From an uncultured bacterium (GTDB lineage: Bacteria > Cyanobacteriota > Vampirovibrionia > Gastranaerophilales > Gastranaerophilaceae), in the NCBI GenBank assembly GCA_902802825.1, contig CADCNV010000011.1, positions 1 to 42,998 of the forward strand: DNA of 42,998 bases. The letters run 5' to 3'. The notes beneath the pieces were generated by a model. The model was not told the DNA's origin. It ran no database searches and saw only the letters and a list, made by a program, of their open reading frames with translations. Positions within the stretch are counted from its first letter, which is position 1. Every line of letters starts with the position of its first letter. This document shows positions 1 to 8,411 of this stretch, piece by piece. A program made the translations under genes and the position numbers.

Positions 1-182
1 TTTTCATCAATTGTAAACACCTTTGAAGGCGGGACATAAGCCATAGATCGGTCAGAAAAATCTTTTGTATAAGGAGAAATAAAATCAGCAAAAAATAACG
101 CTAAATAAATTACACAAAGTACAATTAATGCAATCTTTGCGAATTTATCATTCCACAGTTTTTTTAATATATCTTTAATCAT
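1..182 (-). CDS. ABC transporter permease, OppC/DppC type (N-terminal fragment)
   Basis: This is the start of a gene that runs off the left edge. The ATG at 182 overlaps the stop of the OppB-type gene by two bases (ATGA), so the two are translationally coupled. About 60 codons are visible. They encode a basic N-terminus (MIKDILKKLWNDKFAK), one hydrophobic membrane segment and then FISPYTKDFSDRS. That is how OppC/DppC permeases begin: one membrane helix followed by a periplasmic stretch. Position after a binding protein and OppB-like permease supports the second permease of a peptide or nickel importer. The core permease domain with the EAA loop lies outside the window, so the assignment rests on the N-terminus and context. 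Confidence 0.8.
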   Translation of the reverse strand, partial: MIKDILKKLWNDKFAKIALIVLCVIYLALFFADFISPYTKDFSDRSMAYVPPSKVFTIDE

Positions 183-1150
183 GCCTTACTCCTTATTCTC
201 GGATCAGTAATGATTAACAATATATCCGCAATTAAATTTCCCAGAATTAACATAACCGCACCCATCATCAAAGATGCCATAACAAGATTTATATCGGATT
301 TCATAACCGCTTCAAGAATCAAACGACCCAACCCGGGGTACTGAAAAACATATTCCGTCAACGCAGCACCGGATAAAAGACCTGCAAATTCGAACCCCAA
401 AAGCGTAATCATAGGATTAATAGCATTTCGCAGGGCATGTTTATATATAACAACCCATTCACTTAACCCCTTCGCTCTTGCAAATTTTACATAATCACTG
501 TCCAAAACATCAAGCATATTCGCTCTCATTTGTCTTTGCAAACCGGCAAGCGAAATCGTAAATAAAACGATTACAGGCAAAATTAAATGGTGAGTAATAT
601 CCCAAAATTTCTCTCCAAAACTCATATCAACAAAATTCGGACTTGTCAAACCACCGATTGGGAACCAACCCGTTTTCACCGCAAACATTAATAATAATAC
701 AGCGAAGAAAAACGACGGGATTGCCATTCCTATACTTGTCAGAACAGTTAATAATCTGTCAAAATTCGACCGCCAGTGAACTGCTGCAATAATTCCCAAC
801 GGAACACCGACAAGCCAGGTCAAAAGAATTACAATAGCAGTCAGAAGCAAAGTATTAGGGATTCTTTCCGCTAATTTTTGACTTACTTTTTCGCCGGTTG
901 AAGTCACCCCCAAATCACCTTTTACAAAAGATATTGCCCACTTGCCGTATTGTACTATTACCGGTTTATCTAAACCTAACCTTGCCCTTTCTTTTTCAAC
1001 AGTTTCAGGAGACACTGACGGATTTAGCTTTAACTCTGCCAATGGGTCAACCGGAGATAATCTTATAATGAAAAAACTTATCATTGATACGATTATCAAC
1101 AACGGTATTGTTTGAAGTATTCTTTTAAATATGTATTTTATTGTATCCAT
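179..1150 (-). CDS. ABC transporter permease, OppB/DppB type
   Basis: Inner-membrane permease of an oligopeptide/dipeptide/nickel ABC importer, 323 residues, the usual family length. It starts with the classic OppB N-terminus (a basic stretch, then a first membrane helix ending in FFIIRLSPVDP). A periplasmic region follows (LGLDKPVIVQYGKW), then the core permease domain with about five further helices. The cytoplasmic coupling loop DYVKFARAKGLSEWVVIYKHALRNA is the EAA-type motif that contacts the ATPase. The start codon overlaps the stop of the upstream binding-protein gene by one base, and its own stop overlaps the OppC-like gene. The substrate cannot be read from the permease. No ATPase genes are in view; they may lie beyond the left edge. 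Confidence 0.93.
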   Translation of the reverse strand: MDTIKYIFKRILQTIPLLIIVSMISFFIIRLSPVDPLAELKLNPSVSPETVEKERARLGLDKPVIVQYGKWAISFVKGDLGVTSTGEKVSQKLAERIPNTLLLTAIVILLTWLVGVPLGIIAAVHWRSNFDRLLTVLTSIGMAIPSFFFAVLLLMFAVKTGWFPIGGLTSPNFVDMSFGEKFWDITHHLILPVIVLFTISLAGLQRQMRANMLDVLDSDYVKFARAKGLSEWVVIYKHALRNAINPMITLLGFEFAGLLSGAALTEYVFQYPGLGRLILEAVMKSDINLVMASLMMGAVMLILGNLIADILLIITDPRIRSKA

Positions 1151-3027
1151 TATTTCTTACTGCCTTGGGGCCCTAGTATCTTACTGCCTTTATCAACATA
1201 TATTTCCTCAATATTATGTGTTAATCCGCCTAAACTCGTCGGATATATATTTTTAAATTTATTTCTTATTGCAACAATACGAATTGGAGAATAGATATAA
1301 ATCATCGGTTTTTGTGTATAAACGATTTCCTGATATTTATCATAATACACTTTTCTGTCTTCAAATTTTGTTGCTAATGCGCCTTTATCAAACATTTCAT
1401 CAAGTTCTCTTTCCCAGGGTAAAATTCCAATCTTACCTTCCTGCGGGGTTCTCATATTGAACATATGAAGCCGCCCGTCAGAGAGCCACACATTTTTTCC
1501 GCCGTTTGGTTCAAGAGGTGAACCGGTCAAACCCATTATAACCATGTCCCAATCAAAAGTTGAAACAAGCTTGTTTACAAGAGAATTAAACTCTATCGGT
1601 TTAAAATTAACTTTCATTCCAAGATCTTCCAAGTCCTGCTTGACCATAACTCCTATTGCTTCACGCTCTGTATTTCCTGCGTTTGTATATAAATCAAACT
1701 CGACACGATGACCGTCTTTGTCAAATAACCACCCCTTTTTATCAGTTCTGAAACCTGATTTTTTTAATAACGCCTTGGCTTTATTTAAATTTTTATCATA
1801 CGGCTTTAGTTTTTTATTTAAATAAATAGAATTTAGACTTTCGGGGGTAAATAATGGTTCCCCGATACCGTTTGCTATATTTAATACCATACTTTTGCGA
1901 TCGAGAGCATAATCGACAGCAGTACGGAAATTTAAATCACTAAACCATTTTTGTTTAATAGGACTGACATAATATTTGCCCTTGTCATTTTTACGATTGT
2001 TAAGATTCATAGAAATATACATTGTTCCTGTATCAGGGCCCAAATTGTATAACTTGAAATCCGAATGCGGTTCTAATGATTTGTATCTGGCAACTTTTGA
2101 ACCCTGCAAAGATATAACGTCAAGTTCTTTTGCTTCAAATTTTAAAACTTCATTATTCAAATCGCCTACTATCAAATATACAAGTTTATCTAAATAAGGC
2201 AATTTTTGATTCTTTGTATTTATCTCATAATAATTTGGATTACGTTCAAACACTACACGCTGCGCCGGAACATATTCTTTGAGTTTAAAAGCACCTGATA
2301 CAACAAAATCTTTTGGTTTCGCATTTGTCGAAAGGAATGAATCAAAATATGCATTTCCTTTTTGAACGGCATCATAAAATACATGTTTAGGCGCAATAGG
2401 CGCAGATAACATTCTCAAAAACGGAGCGTATGGTTCAGGAGTCGAAAAAACGACAACACTGTCGCCATATTTCCGAACCGACGGCAATTTACCATTAATT
2501 ACAAGGGAATCTCTTGTCGAAGTATCTCCCATTCCGCCAAAAATTATATTCTGCCAGGTGAAAACGACATCATCTGCAGTAATCGGCTTACCGTCAGACC
2601 ATCTTAGCCCCTGCCTTAAATATATAGTATAAACTTTACCGTCAGGAGAAATTGTATACCCTTTGGCAAGTTTTGGGGCAACATCACCTGTAACAGGATT
2701 TGTTGTAAACAATCCGTCATACATAACTCCTGACATTATTGCAGAAGTATTATCTTTACAATTGAAAGGATTAAATGTTTTTGGTCCTTCCCCAATAGTA
2801 GAAGAAACAAGTGTTCCGCCAAAAATACCGACAGGCGCCTGAGATTGCAAATAGTCGATTCCGTTTATTGTAACATTTTTCGGCATTGAATAAGATAATG
2901 CCAAATCAGAACCGGATGTTTTAATTTCTGAAGTAATTTTCGGCTGCACATCACACACAATACACGCTTTACAAAAAAGCGCAATTACGCATAACAACAG
3001 TAATATCCTAAACACTCTCCCTGTCAT
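1150..3027 (-). CDS. ABC transporter substrate-binding protein, family 5 (peptide/nickel type)
   Basis: Extracytoplasmic solute-binding protein (SBP_bac_5 family) that would deliver peptides, nickel-chelates or similar ligands to the downstream permeases. It has 625 residues, somewhat longer than typical OppA/DppA (about 530-590). The N-terminus is a strong hydrophobic signal (RILLLLCVIALFCKAC) with several cysteines; one could be a lipobox cysteine, but none fits the consensus well. The mature part carries family hallmarks: FNPFNCKDNTSAIMSGVMYDGL, GDVAPKLAKGY, the LRQGLRWSDGKPITADDVVFTW block near residue 140 and FNLNFRTAVDYALDRK-like helices near residue 370. It is the first gene of a three-gene operon with one-base overlap to OppB. 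Ligand specificity is undetermined. Confidence 0.92.
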   Translation of the reverse strand: MTGRVFRILLLLCVIALFCKACIVCDVQPKITSEIKTSGSDLALSYSMPKNVTINGIDYLQSQAPVGIFGGTLVSSTIGEGPKTFNPFNCKDNTSAIMSGVMYDGLFTTNPVTGDVAPKLAKGYTISPDGKVYTIYLRQGLRWSDGKPITADDVVFTWQNIIFGGMGDTSTRDSLVINGKLPSVRKYGDSVVVFSTPEPYAPFLRMLSAPIAPKHVFYDAVQKGNAYFDSFLSTNAKPKDFVVSGAFKLKEYVPAQRVVFERNPNYYEINTKNQKLPYLDKLVYLIVGDLNNEVLKFEAKELDVISLQGSKVARYKSLEPHSDFKLYNLGPDTGTMYISMNLNNRKNDKGKYYVSPIKQKWFSDLNFRTAVDYALDRKSMVLNIANGIGEPLFTPESLNSIYLNKKLKPYDKNLNKAKALLKKSGFRTDKKGWLFDKDGHRVEFDLYTNAGNTEREAIGVMVKQDLEDLGMKVNFKPIEFNSLVNKLVSTFDWDMVIMGLTGSPLEPNGGKNVWLSDGRLHMFNMRTPQEGKIGILPWERELDEMFDKGALATKFEDRKVYYDKYQEIVYTQKPMIYIYSPIRIVAIRNKFKNIYPTSLGGLTHNIEEIYVDKGSKILGPQGSKK

Positions 3028-3168
3028 GCTTTTATCTTATCATAAATTTTAAATTTTGCATCAGTTAAGTGTACATTGTCACATTGTTACGAAATATAAT
3101 AAAAAGATTATTGATATTTGCATGATATGCTTGAAATGTAGTACAATTTTCGTAAGCACTCTATTTTG

Positions 3169-3178
3169 GAGCATGCTC
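3169..3178. promoter_or_regulatory. Perfect 10-bp palindrome in the nrdJ upstream region
   Basis: GAGCATGCTC is a perfect dyad about 50 bases upstream of the nrdJ start, in the intergenic space shared with the divergent ABC operon. It sits just upstream of the likely nrdJ promoter and could be half of an operator. It does not match the NrdR box consensus that I know, and no regulator can be named. Confidence 0.25.
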
Positions 3179-3183
3179 ATATT

Positions 3184-3211
3184 TTGGGAAATGTGTTAAT
3201 AATATTATAAT
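3184..3211 (+). promoter_or_regulatory. Putative sigma-70 promoter of nrdJ
   Basis: A perfect -10 TATAAT at 3206-3211 lies 16 bases after a weak -35 (TTGGGA, 3184-3189). This gives a very short leader before the Shine-Dalgarno GGAGG at 3223-3227. Confidence 0.5.
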
Positions 3212-3232
3212 TTACAGACTATGGAGGTTAAT

Positions 3233-5233
3233 GTGTCAGACACTTGTTTAGAAGAAAAACTCGACCTTAGCGAAAACGCGATTAAGGTATTAGAAAGACG
3301 TTATTTGAAGAGAGATAAGGATGGTAATTGTACCGAAACTCCTGCAGACATGTTCCGCAGAGTAGCAGATACAATTGCATCCGCAGATGCTAAATTTGGC
3401 AAAAGCGAAGAAGAAGTAAAAAAACTTTCAGACAGATTTTACAAAGCAATTACAAACCGCTATTTCATGCCTAATTCTCCTACATTGATGAATGCAGGCA
3501 GAGAATTAGGGCAATTGGCAGCATGCTTTGTATTACCTGTTGAAGACAGCTTGGAAGGAATTTTTGAAACAGTAAAAAATACTGCACTAATACATAAATC
3601 AGGCGGAGGAACAGGTTTTTCTTTCTCAAGATTAAGACCTAAAAACAGTGTCGTTCGTTCTACTATGGGCGTATCTTCAGGCCCTGTTTCTTTTATGAGC
3701 GTATTTAATGCCGCAACCGAAGCCGTTAAACAAGGCGGAACAAGACGTGGAGCTAATATGGGTATCCTTAGAGTTGACCACCCTGATATTTTGGATTTTA
3801 TCGATTGCAAATCAGATAACAATCAGTTAAATAACTTTAATATTTCTGTTGCTATTACAGATAAATTTATGGATGCATACCTAGCAGGTGAAGATTATGA
3901 TTTGGTTAACCCGCAAAATAATCAGGTCGTAGGCAGATTAAGCGCTAAAGCAGTATTTGATAAAATTGTTGACGGTGCTTGGAGAAACGGGGAACCCGGG
4001 ATCATCTACATTGACAAAATGAATTATGATAACCCAACACCTCAAATCGGCGCTATTGAATCAACTAACCCTTGCGGGGAAGTTCCTTTGCTTCCTTATG
4101 AAGCATGTAACCTTGGTTCAATCAACTTGGGCAGAATGATGAAAGAAACTGAACAGGGCTGGGTTGTTGACTGGGATTTACTTGAAGAAACAACAAGAAC
4201 AGCAATGAGATTTTTGGATAACGTAATTGCAGTAAACAATTATCCGTTACCGCAAATCTCTGAAATGGTTCAAAATAACAGAAAAATTGGTCTTGGCGTA
4301 ATGGGTTGGGCTGACATGTTAATGAAATCAGGTATTTCATATTCAAGCGAGGAAGGAACAAAACTTGCAGGTCAGGTTATGGAATTTATTGATTACATTT
4401 CTAAAACCGAATCAATTGAAATGTCTAAAGAAAGAGGAAGATTTAAAAACTTCACAGGCAGCATCTATGACCAGGACAACTATTTGTATAATAAATACAA
4501 AGGAAAATCTGCAGGTAAAATTTCAGATGAACAATGGGCAGAACTTGATGCTCAAATTAAGCAATACGGATTGAGAAACGCAACAACAACATGTATTGCT
4601 CCGACAGGAACAATTTCAATGATTGCGGGCGCTTCAGGCGGAGTTGAACCGTTATTTGGTTTGGTATTCTCAAGACTTATTATGGATAAAACCGAAATGC
4701 TTGAAGTTAACCCGATATTTAAAGACTATATGATTTCTCACGGATTATATTCAGATGAATTGATGTCAAAAATTGCGGTTGACGGCTCAATTGCACACGT
4801 TGACGGTGTAAGCGAAGATGTTAAGAAAATATTCTACACTGCTCACGATGTAACTCCATATTGGCACGTAAAAATGCAGGCAGCATTCCAACTTCATACT
4901 GATAACGCGGTTTCTAAAACAGTTAACTTCGTTGAATCAGCAACAAGAGAAGATATAAAAGAAGCTTATATCTTGGCTTATAAAAATAATTTGAAAGGAA
5001 TTACGGTTTACAGAAATAATTCCCGTCAGTTCCAACCAATGAATTTAGATGCAAAGAAGAAAGATAACAGTATAGAAATCAAGCCGGTCGTTGAAGATAA
5101 GGTAGAGAGCACAGAAGAGTACAACCCGACAGGCGAAATCAAAGAAGTTAAATGCCCTGAATGCGGAACAAAAATTCAGATGGCAGAGGGCTGCTTCATT
5201 TGCCCAAGCTGCGGATACTCAGGTTGCGCTTAA
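3233..5233 (+). CDS. nrdJ: Class II (adenosylcobalamin-dependent) ribonucleoside reductase
   Basis: Reduces ribonucleotides to deoxyribonucleotides using a cobalamin-generated thiyl radical, so it works with or without oxygen. Family blocks are clear: [22 protein letters not shown] (N-terminal substrate/cysteine region), [13 protein letters not shown], the [21 protein letters not shown] active-site block around residue 285, and [24 protein letters not shown] near residue 455. The C-terminus has a four-cysteine zinc ribbon (CPEC...CFICPSC) followed by GYSGCA, the redox tail seen in NrdJ. I prefer the GTG at 3233 as start: GGAGG at 3223-3227 is five bases upstream, whereas the in-frame ATG at 3221 would overlap its own ribosome site. 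It is monocistronic, followed directly by a terminator. It implies dependence on vitamin B12; no B12 genes or riboswitch are in the window. Confidence 0.95.
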   Translation: MSDTCLEEKLDLSENAIKVLERRYLKRDKDGNCTETPADMFRRVADTIASADAKFGKSEEEVKKLSDRFYKAITNRYFMPNSPTLMNAGRELGQLAACFVLPVEDSLEGIFETVKNTALIHKSGGGTGFSFSRLRPKNSVVRSTMGVSSGPVSFMSVFNAATEAVKQGGTRRGANMGILRVDHPDILDFIDCKSDNNQLNNFNISVAITDKFMDAYLAGEDYDLVNPQNNQVVGRLSAKAVFDKIVDGAWRNGEPGIIYIDKMNYDNPTPQIGAIESTNPCGEVPLLPYEACNLGSINLGRMMKETEQGWVVDWDLLEETTRTAMRFLDNVIAVNNYPLPQISEMVQNNRKIGLGVMGWADMLMKSGISYSSEEGTKLAGQVMEFIDYISKTESIEMSKERGRFKNFTGSIYDQDNYLYNKYKGKSAGKISDEQWAELDAQIKQYGLRNATTTCIAPTGTISMIAGASGGVEPLFGLVFSRLIMDKTEMLEVNPIFKDYMISHGLYSDELMSKIAVDGSIAHVDGVSEDVKKIFYTAHDVTPYWHVKMQAAFQLHTDNAVSKTVNFVESATREDIKEAYILAYKNNLKGITVYRNNSRQFQPMNLDAKKKDNSIEIKPVVEDKVESTEEYNPTGEIKEVKCPECGTKIQMAEGCFICPSCGYSGCA

Positions 5234-5259
5234 TATTTAAAGATATTTCGCAAACAAAA

Positions 5260-5293
5260 AAAATACCATCCTTAATACAATGGATGGTATTTT
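5260..5293. terminator. Intrinsic terminator after nrdJ (bidirectional)
   Basis: A 12-bp perfect inverted repeat, AAAATACCATCC (5260-5271) and GGATGGTATTTT (5282-5293), with a 10-base loop. It is A-rich before and T-rich after, so it can end nrdJ transcription on the plus strand and also act on the minus strand. Confidence 0.85.
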
Positions 5294-5330
5294 TATATAA
5301 TAAAATTCTAATTTAAAATACATTGCACAA

Positions 5331-5365
5331 AAAACAGAGTCACAAAATAAATGCGACTCTGTTTT
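5331..5365. terminator. Intrinsic terminator after secY (bidirectional)
   Basis: An 11-bp perfect inverted repeat, AAAACAGAGTC (5331-5341) and GACTCTGTTTT (5355-5365), with a 13-base loop. It lies just beyond the secY stop codon. Read on the minus strand it ends in a T run, so it most likely terminates the rpsE-secY operon. It means adk, map and infA do not follow secY here. Confidence 0.8.
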
Positions 5366-5389
5366 ATGTGTTTATTTAATATTACCTGA

Positions 5390-6730
5390 TTAATCATCTT
5401 TTAAGAAAGATTCATAATTTCTTGCCAACAGATGAGATCTTACCTGATTGATTAAATCAAGAGCAACCCCAACCATAATGATTAAAGATGTTGCACCAAT
5501 TCCTTGCAGGGTCTCAATTTTAGTAACATAGCTCCCAAAAGAAGGAACTAATGCAACTATACCTAAGCCCATAGCACCGATAAATATTACTTTTGATAAT
5601 ATTTTGTCTAAGGCCTCGGCTGTTGGTCTGCCCGGCTTTATACCGGGAATTGAAGAACCATACTTTTTAAGATTATCTGCAATATCTTTTGGCTGCATAT
5701 TTGGCATAATTGATGCATAGAAAAATGTTAATGCAATAATTAAACCAACATAAATTAAATAATATGGTATTCCGTCAGGACTCAAAAAATGATTCAAGCT
5801 TATAATCAAATGTTTAAGCTGAACTGATTTTATACTTGCCTGACCAACCATTGCAAGAATAGTAGACGGGAATAACAAAATCGCAATTGCGAAAATGATA
5901 GGCATAACCCCGCCAGGATTAAGTTTAAACGGAATAAATGAATTCATACCGCCATAAACTTTATTACCTATTTGTCTTTTCGGGTTTACAATTATTACTT
6001 TTCTGACAGCTTCCTGCATTATAACAATTAAAATTGTTGCAAGGAAAAATATTGTAAGTAAAACTAACAATGAAAGCTGCATACTCGGACTTGCTTTTAC
6101 AAGTTGATAAGTCCTTTGAGCATAAACAGGAATACCTGATAAAATACCGCAAAAGATTATCAAAGAGCCCCCGTTACCAATACCCTTTTCAGTTATTAAT
6201 TCTGAAATCCACATAACCAATACCGCACCTGCAGTAAGTATGCAAACAGAATTAATATAGAAAAGAACATGTGATACATTTGGAATAACTGCGCCCGGTA
6301 AATGATGTAAAAACAGCATAAAGATAAAGCCCTGGAATATAGCAAGAACAACCGTAAATATTCTTGTATACTGAGATAATTTACGACGTCCTTCTTCCCC
6401 TTCCTCTTTTTGCAATTTTTCCAATGCCGGAATTACAACTGATACCAACTGCACAATAATCGAAGATGTAATGAACGGTCCGATACCCAAAGCCAAAATA
6501 GATACTTTGCCTAATGCACCACCTGAAAACAAATCTAAAAATCCGATAATGTTATTTCCTGAAGCAATAGTGGAAAATACCTGATTGTTAATTCCATATA
6601 AAGGAATCTGAACACCAAATCTCCACACTGCAATCATCAACAATGTAAAAAGGATTTTTTGCTTCAGCCCCGAAGCATTCCACATGGACATTAAGTCTTC
6701 TGTTGAAGGTGCTTTAATATCACTAGCCAT
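5390..6730 (-). CDS. secY: Protein translocase subunit SecY
   Basis: Central channel of the Sec translocon in the cytoplasmic membrane; partners are SecE, SecG and SecA. The 446-residue length and about ten hydrophobic helices match the family. Recognisable blocks are RFGVQIPLYGIN in TM1, the plug-region sequence FLDLFSGGALGKVSILALGIGPFITSSIIVQLL-like, EGEEGRRKLSQYTR, GIGNGGSLIIFCGI, VNPKRQIGNKVYGG and KPGRPTAEALDKIL in the cytosolic loop. The start overlaps the rplO stop by one base. It is the last gene of the ribosomal operon, with a hairpin terminator downstream. Confidence 0.97.
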   Translation of the reverse strand: MASDIKAPSTEDLMSMWNASGLKQKILFTLLMIAVWRFGVQIPLYGINNQVFSTIASGNNIIGFLDLFSGGALGKVSILALGIGPFITSSIIVQLVSVVIPALEKLQKEEGEEGRRKLSQYTRIFTVVLAIFQGFIFMLFLHHLPGAVIPNVSHVLFYINSVCILTAGAVLVMWISELITEKGIGNGGSLIIFCGILSGIPVYAQRTYQLVKASPSMQLSLLVLLTIFFLATILIVIMQEAVRKVIIVNPKRQIGNKVYGGMNSFIPFKLNPGGVMPIIFAIAILLFPSTILAMVGQASIKSVQLKHLIISLNHFLSPDGIPYYLIYVGLIIALTFFYASIMPNMQPKDIADNLKKYGSSIPGIKPGRPTAEALDKILSKVIFIGAMGLGIVALVPSFGSYVTKIETLQGIGATSLIIMVGVALDLINQVRSHLLARNYESFLKDD

Positions 6731-7179
6731 TATACTATTTCAACCTTTCCGCCTGCGGCTTCAATTTTTTCTTTTGCTGATGGTGTAAAGTAAACTGCTT
6801 TTACAGTTACAGCTTTTTTGATTTCACCATTACCTAAAACTCTCAAACCAACACATGATGGATGAATTGTCATTTTTTCTTTTAAAGTTTCTAATGAAAC
6901 TTCTTTAAGACCTAATGCATCAATTCTGCCAACATTAATTTGAGCATAATTAACTTTTGAGTATACCTGAAAACCTTTTAATTTCGGTAATCTTCTGTAT
7001 GCAGGCATCTGACCGCCTTCAAAACCTCTTTTTGAAGAGTTACCTGATCTTTGTCCTTCACCGTTGTGACCTCTGCTTGAAGTTTTACCACAACCTGATG
7101 AACGTCCGCGACCTACACGAACGGATTTTTTTGTTGCTCCGTTTGCCGGTCTTAAATCTTCTAATGTTATATTTGACAT
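6730..7179 (-). CDS. rplO: 50S ribosomal protein L15
   Basis: Large-subunit ribosomal protein of 149 residues, the normal length. The N-terminal rRNA-binding extension is Gly/Arg/Ser-rich (RVGRGRSSGCGKTSSRGHNGEGQRSG), followed by KRGFEGGQMPAYRRLPKLKGF, the signature L15 block. The C-terminal half is the compact domain ending AAGGKVEIV. It sits between rpmD and secY in the standard spc order and is translationally coupled to secY. Confidence 0.97.
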   Translation of the reverse strand: MSNITLEDLRPANGATKKSVRVGRGRSSGCGKTSSRGHNGEGQRSGNSSKRGFEGGQMPAYRRLPKLKGFQVYSKVNYAQINVGRIDALGLKEVSLETLKEKMTIHPSCVGLRVLGNGEIKKAVTVKAVYFTPSAKEKIEAAGGKVEIV

Positions 7180-7218
7180 TTTATTCCTTCTTTCTGTAAT
7201 TTTAACTATTGTTGGTAA

Positions 7219-7413
7219 TTACTTAACAATCTCAACTAAATGAGACACTTTATTTACCATACCTAAAATTGTAGGAGTTGAAGCGTGTTCAACAACCTGA
7301 TCCTTTTTTGATAAACCCAAACCTGCAACAACTCTTCTTTGTTTTTCAGAAGACCCGATTAAACTTTTTACAAGTTTGATTTGGATTTTTTCTGCTGATT
7401 TTTTATTTGCCAT
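7219..7413 (-). CDS. rpmD: 50S ribosomal protein L30
   Basis: Small ribosomal protein of 64 residues, the typical bacterial L30 size. It contains the IKLVKSLIGSSEKQRRVVAGLGL block and ends with the GMVNKVSHLVEI segment seen in L30. It lies between rpsE and rplO, as in the standard spc order. The intergenic space to rpsE carries an unusual short tandem repeat, listed separately. Confidence 0.95.
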   Translation of the reverse strand: MANKKSAEKIQIKLVKSLIGSSEKQRRVVAGLGLSKKDQVVEHASTPTILGMVNKVSHLVEIVK

Positions 7414-7450
7414 TTTTTTATTCCTTTATATTTTTTGTACTGTAAAGGAC

Positions 7451-7482
7451 TTTACGACTTAACGTCTTAACGTCCTGACGAC
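7451..7482. repeat. Four degenerate 8-base tandem repeats between rpsE and rpmD
   Basis: The units are TTTACGAC (7451-7458), TTAACGTC (7459-7466), TTAACGTC (7467-7474) and CTGACGAC (7475-7482); the middle two are identical. They occupy most of the short rpsE-rpmD gap. A small inverted repeat GTAAAG-GA-CTTTAC (7442-7455) overlaps the left edge. The function is unknown. Confidence 0.55.
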
Positions 7483-7486
7483 TCTA

Positions 7487-8146
7487 TTAGTTCAAAAATT
7501 CTGCCATTGACAGACCGCGTTTTTTAGCCATATCACCAAATGTTGATAATGATTTCAATGCTTCTAATGTTGCGTTTGCAGCATTTAAAGGAGCTTTTGA
7601 ACCCAATGATTTAGCCAAAATATTTTCGATACCGGCAAGTTCAAGCACTGAACGAACAGCACCACCTGCGATAATACCTGTACCTTGAGATGCCGGTCTT
7701 AGCATTACGCAACCTGCGCCTGATTTTGCCTGCACAGGATGAGGTATTGTTGTTTTGAAAATAGGTACATTGATAACATTTTTTCTTCCGTCAGCAATTG
7801 CTTTTTGAATAGCAATAATAACTTCAGATGCTTTAGCACAGCCAACGCCAACCTGACCTTTTTTGTTACCGACAATTACAATAGCTCTGAATGATAATTT
7901 CTTACCACCTTTAACAACCTTTGTTACACGGCTGATTTGAACAACATTTTCTGTCCATTCAGATTGTGGTTTTTCTTCTGCTACTGTTTCAATTTTTTGT
8001 TTTTTACCGCGTCCGCGTTTTGATTTTGCAGGTTTTTCTTCTGCATGAGCTTCAGTTGCTGCTTCTTTAACAACAGTTGATTCTTGCGCAACATCTGTTG
8101 AAACTTCTTCAACAACTTCAGCTTTTAATTCTTCATTGTTTTCCAT
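7487..8146 (-). CDS. rpsE: 30S ribosomal protein S5 with long acidic/Ala-rich N-terminal extension
   Basis: Small-subunit ribosomal protein involved in translational fidelity. The canonical S5 double-stranded RNA-binding and C-terminal domains begin near residue 66 ([19 protein letters not shown]) and include [19 protein letters not shown] and the [29 protein letters not shown] block. Total length is 219, against roughly 165 in most bacteria. The extra 60 or so residues are rich in Glu, Ala, Val and Thr, then turn basic ([11 protein letters not shown]) just before the core. The start is supported by AAGGTAAAAATCA upstream. It is the first gene of this operon; the usual upstream neighbour rplR is not adjacent. 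Confidence 0.96.
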   Translation of the reverse strand: MENNEELKAEVVEEVSTDVAQESTVVKEAATEAHAEEKPAKSKRGRGKKQKIETVAEEKPQSEWTENVVQISRVTKVVKGGKKLSFRAIVIVGNKKGQVGVGCAKASEVIIAIQKAIADGRKNVINVPIFKTTIPHPVQAKSGAGCVMLRPASQGTGIIAGGAVRSVLELAGIENILAKSLGSKAPLNAANATLEALKSLSTFGDMAKKRGLSMAEFLN

Positions 8147-8281
8147 TGATTTTTACCTTTCTTAAATGTTTTTAAAATGCTATTTAAAAGGGCTAACCTT
8201 TATGTGAATAAATACGCCAAACAAAAGCCAATTACGGCCAATCTGGAAATCGTATTTAATTTATAACTTCTGACAAAATTA

Positions 8282-8310
8282 AATTTATCATCAATAAAAC
8301 CTGTTGTCAA
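8282..8310 (-). promoter_or_regulatory. Putative promoter of the rpsE-rpmD-rplO-secY operon
   Basis: On the minus strand TTGACA (8310-8305) is followed after 17 bases by TAAATT (8287-8282), a four-of-six match to the -10 consensus. It lies about 135 bases upstream of rpsE in the divergent smc/rpsE spacer. It would let the last four spc genes be transcribed apart from the rest of the ribosomal cluster. Confidence 0.5.
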
Positions 8311-8353
8311 CACTTATTTTGCAACAACAGAAATTAATATATTTGTAAAAAGT

Positions 8354-8383
8354 TTGACATGCCGACTACTTCCTTGGCATAAT
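8354..8383 (+). promoter_or_regulatory. Putative sigma-70 promoter of the smc operon
   Basis: A perfect -35 TTGACA (8354-8359) and CATAAT (8378-8383) separated by 18 bases, 28 bases upstream of the smc ATG. Confidence 0.7.
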
Positions 8384-8411
8384 AGAATAGAAATTAGACT
8401 TGGGATAGTTT

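Noticed and set aside
3028-3220. Cobalamin riboswitch or NrdR box upstream of nrdJ
   Set aside because: No B12-box-like sequence or NrdR-type repeat was found in this short gap; only a palindrome and a promoter.
3460-3822. 120-codon open frame antisense to nrdJ
   Set aside because: It lies wholly within the strongly conserved nrdJ coding sequence, has no ribosome site and its translation has no recognisable domain.
7451-7482. CRISPR-like array
   Set aside because: The units are only 8 bases and directly adjacent with no spacers, and no cas genes are present.
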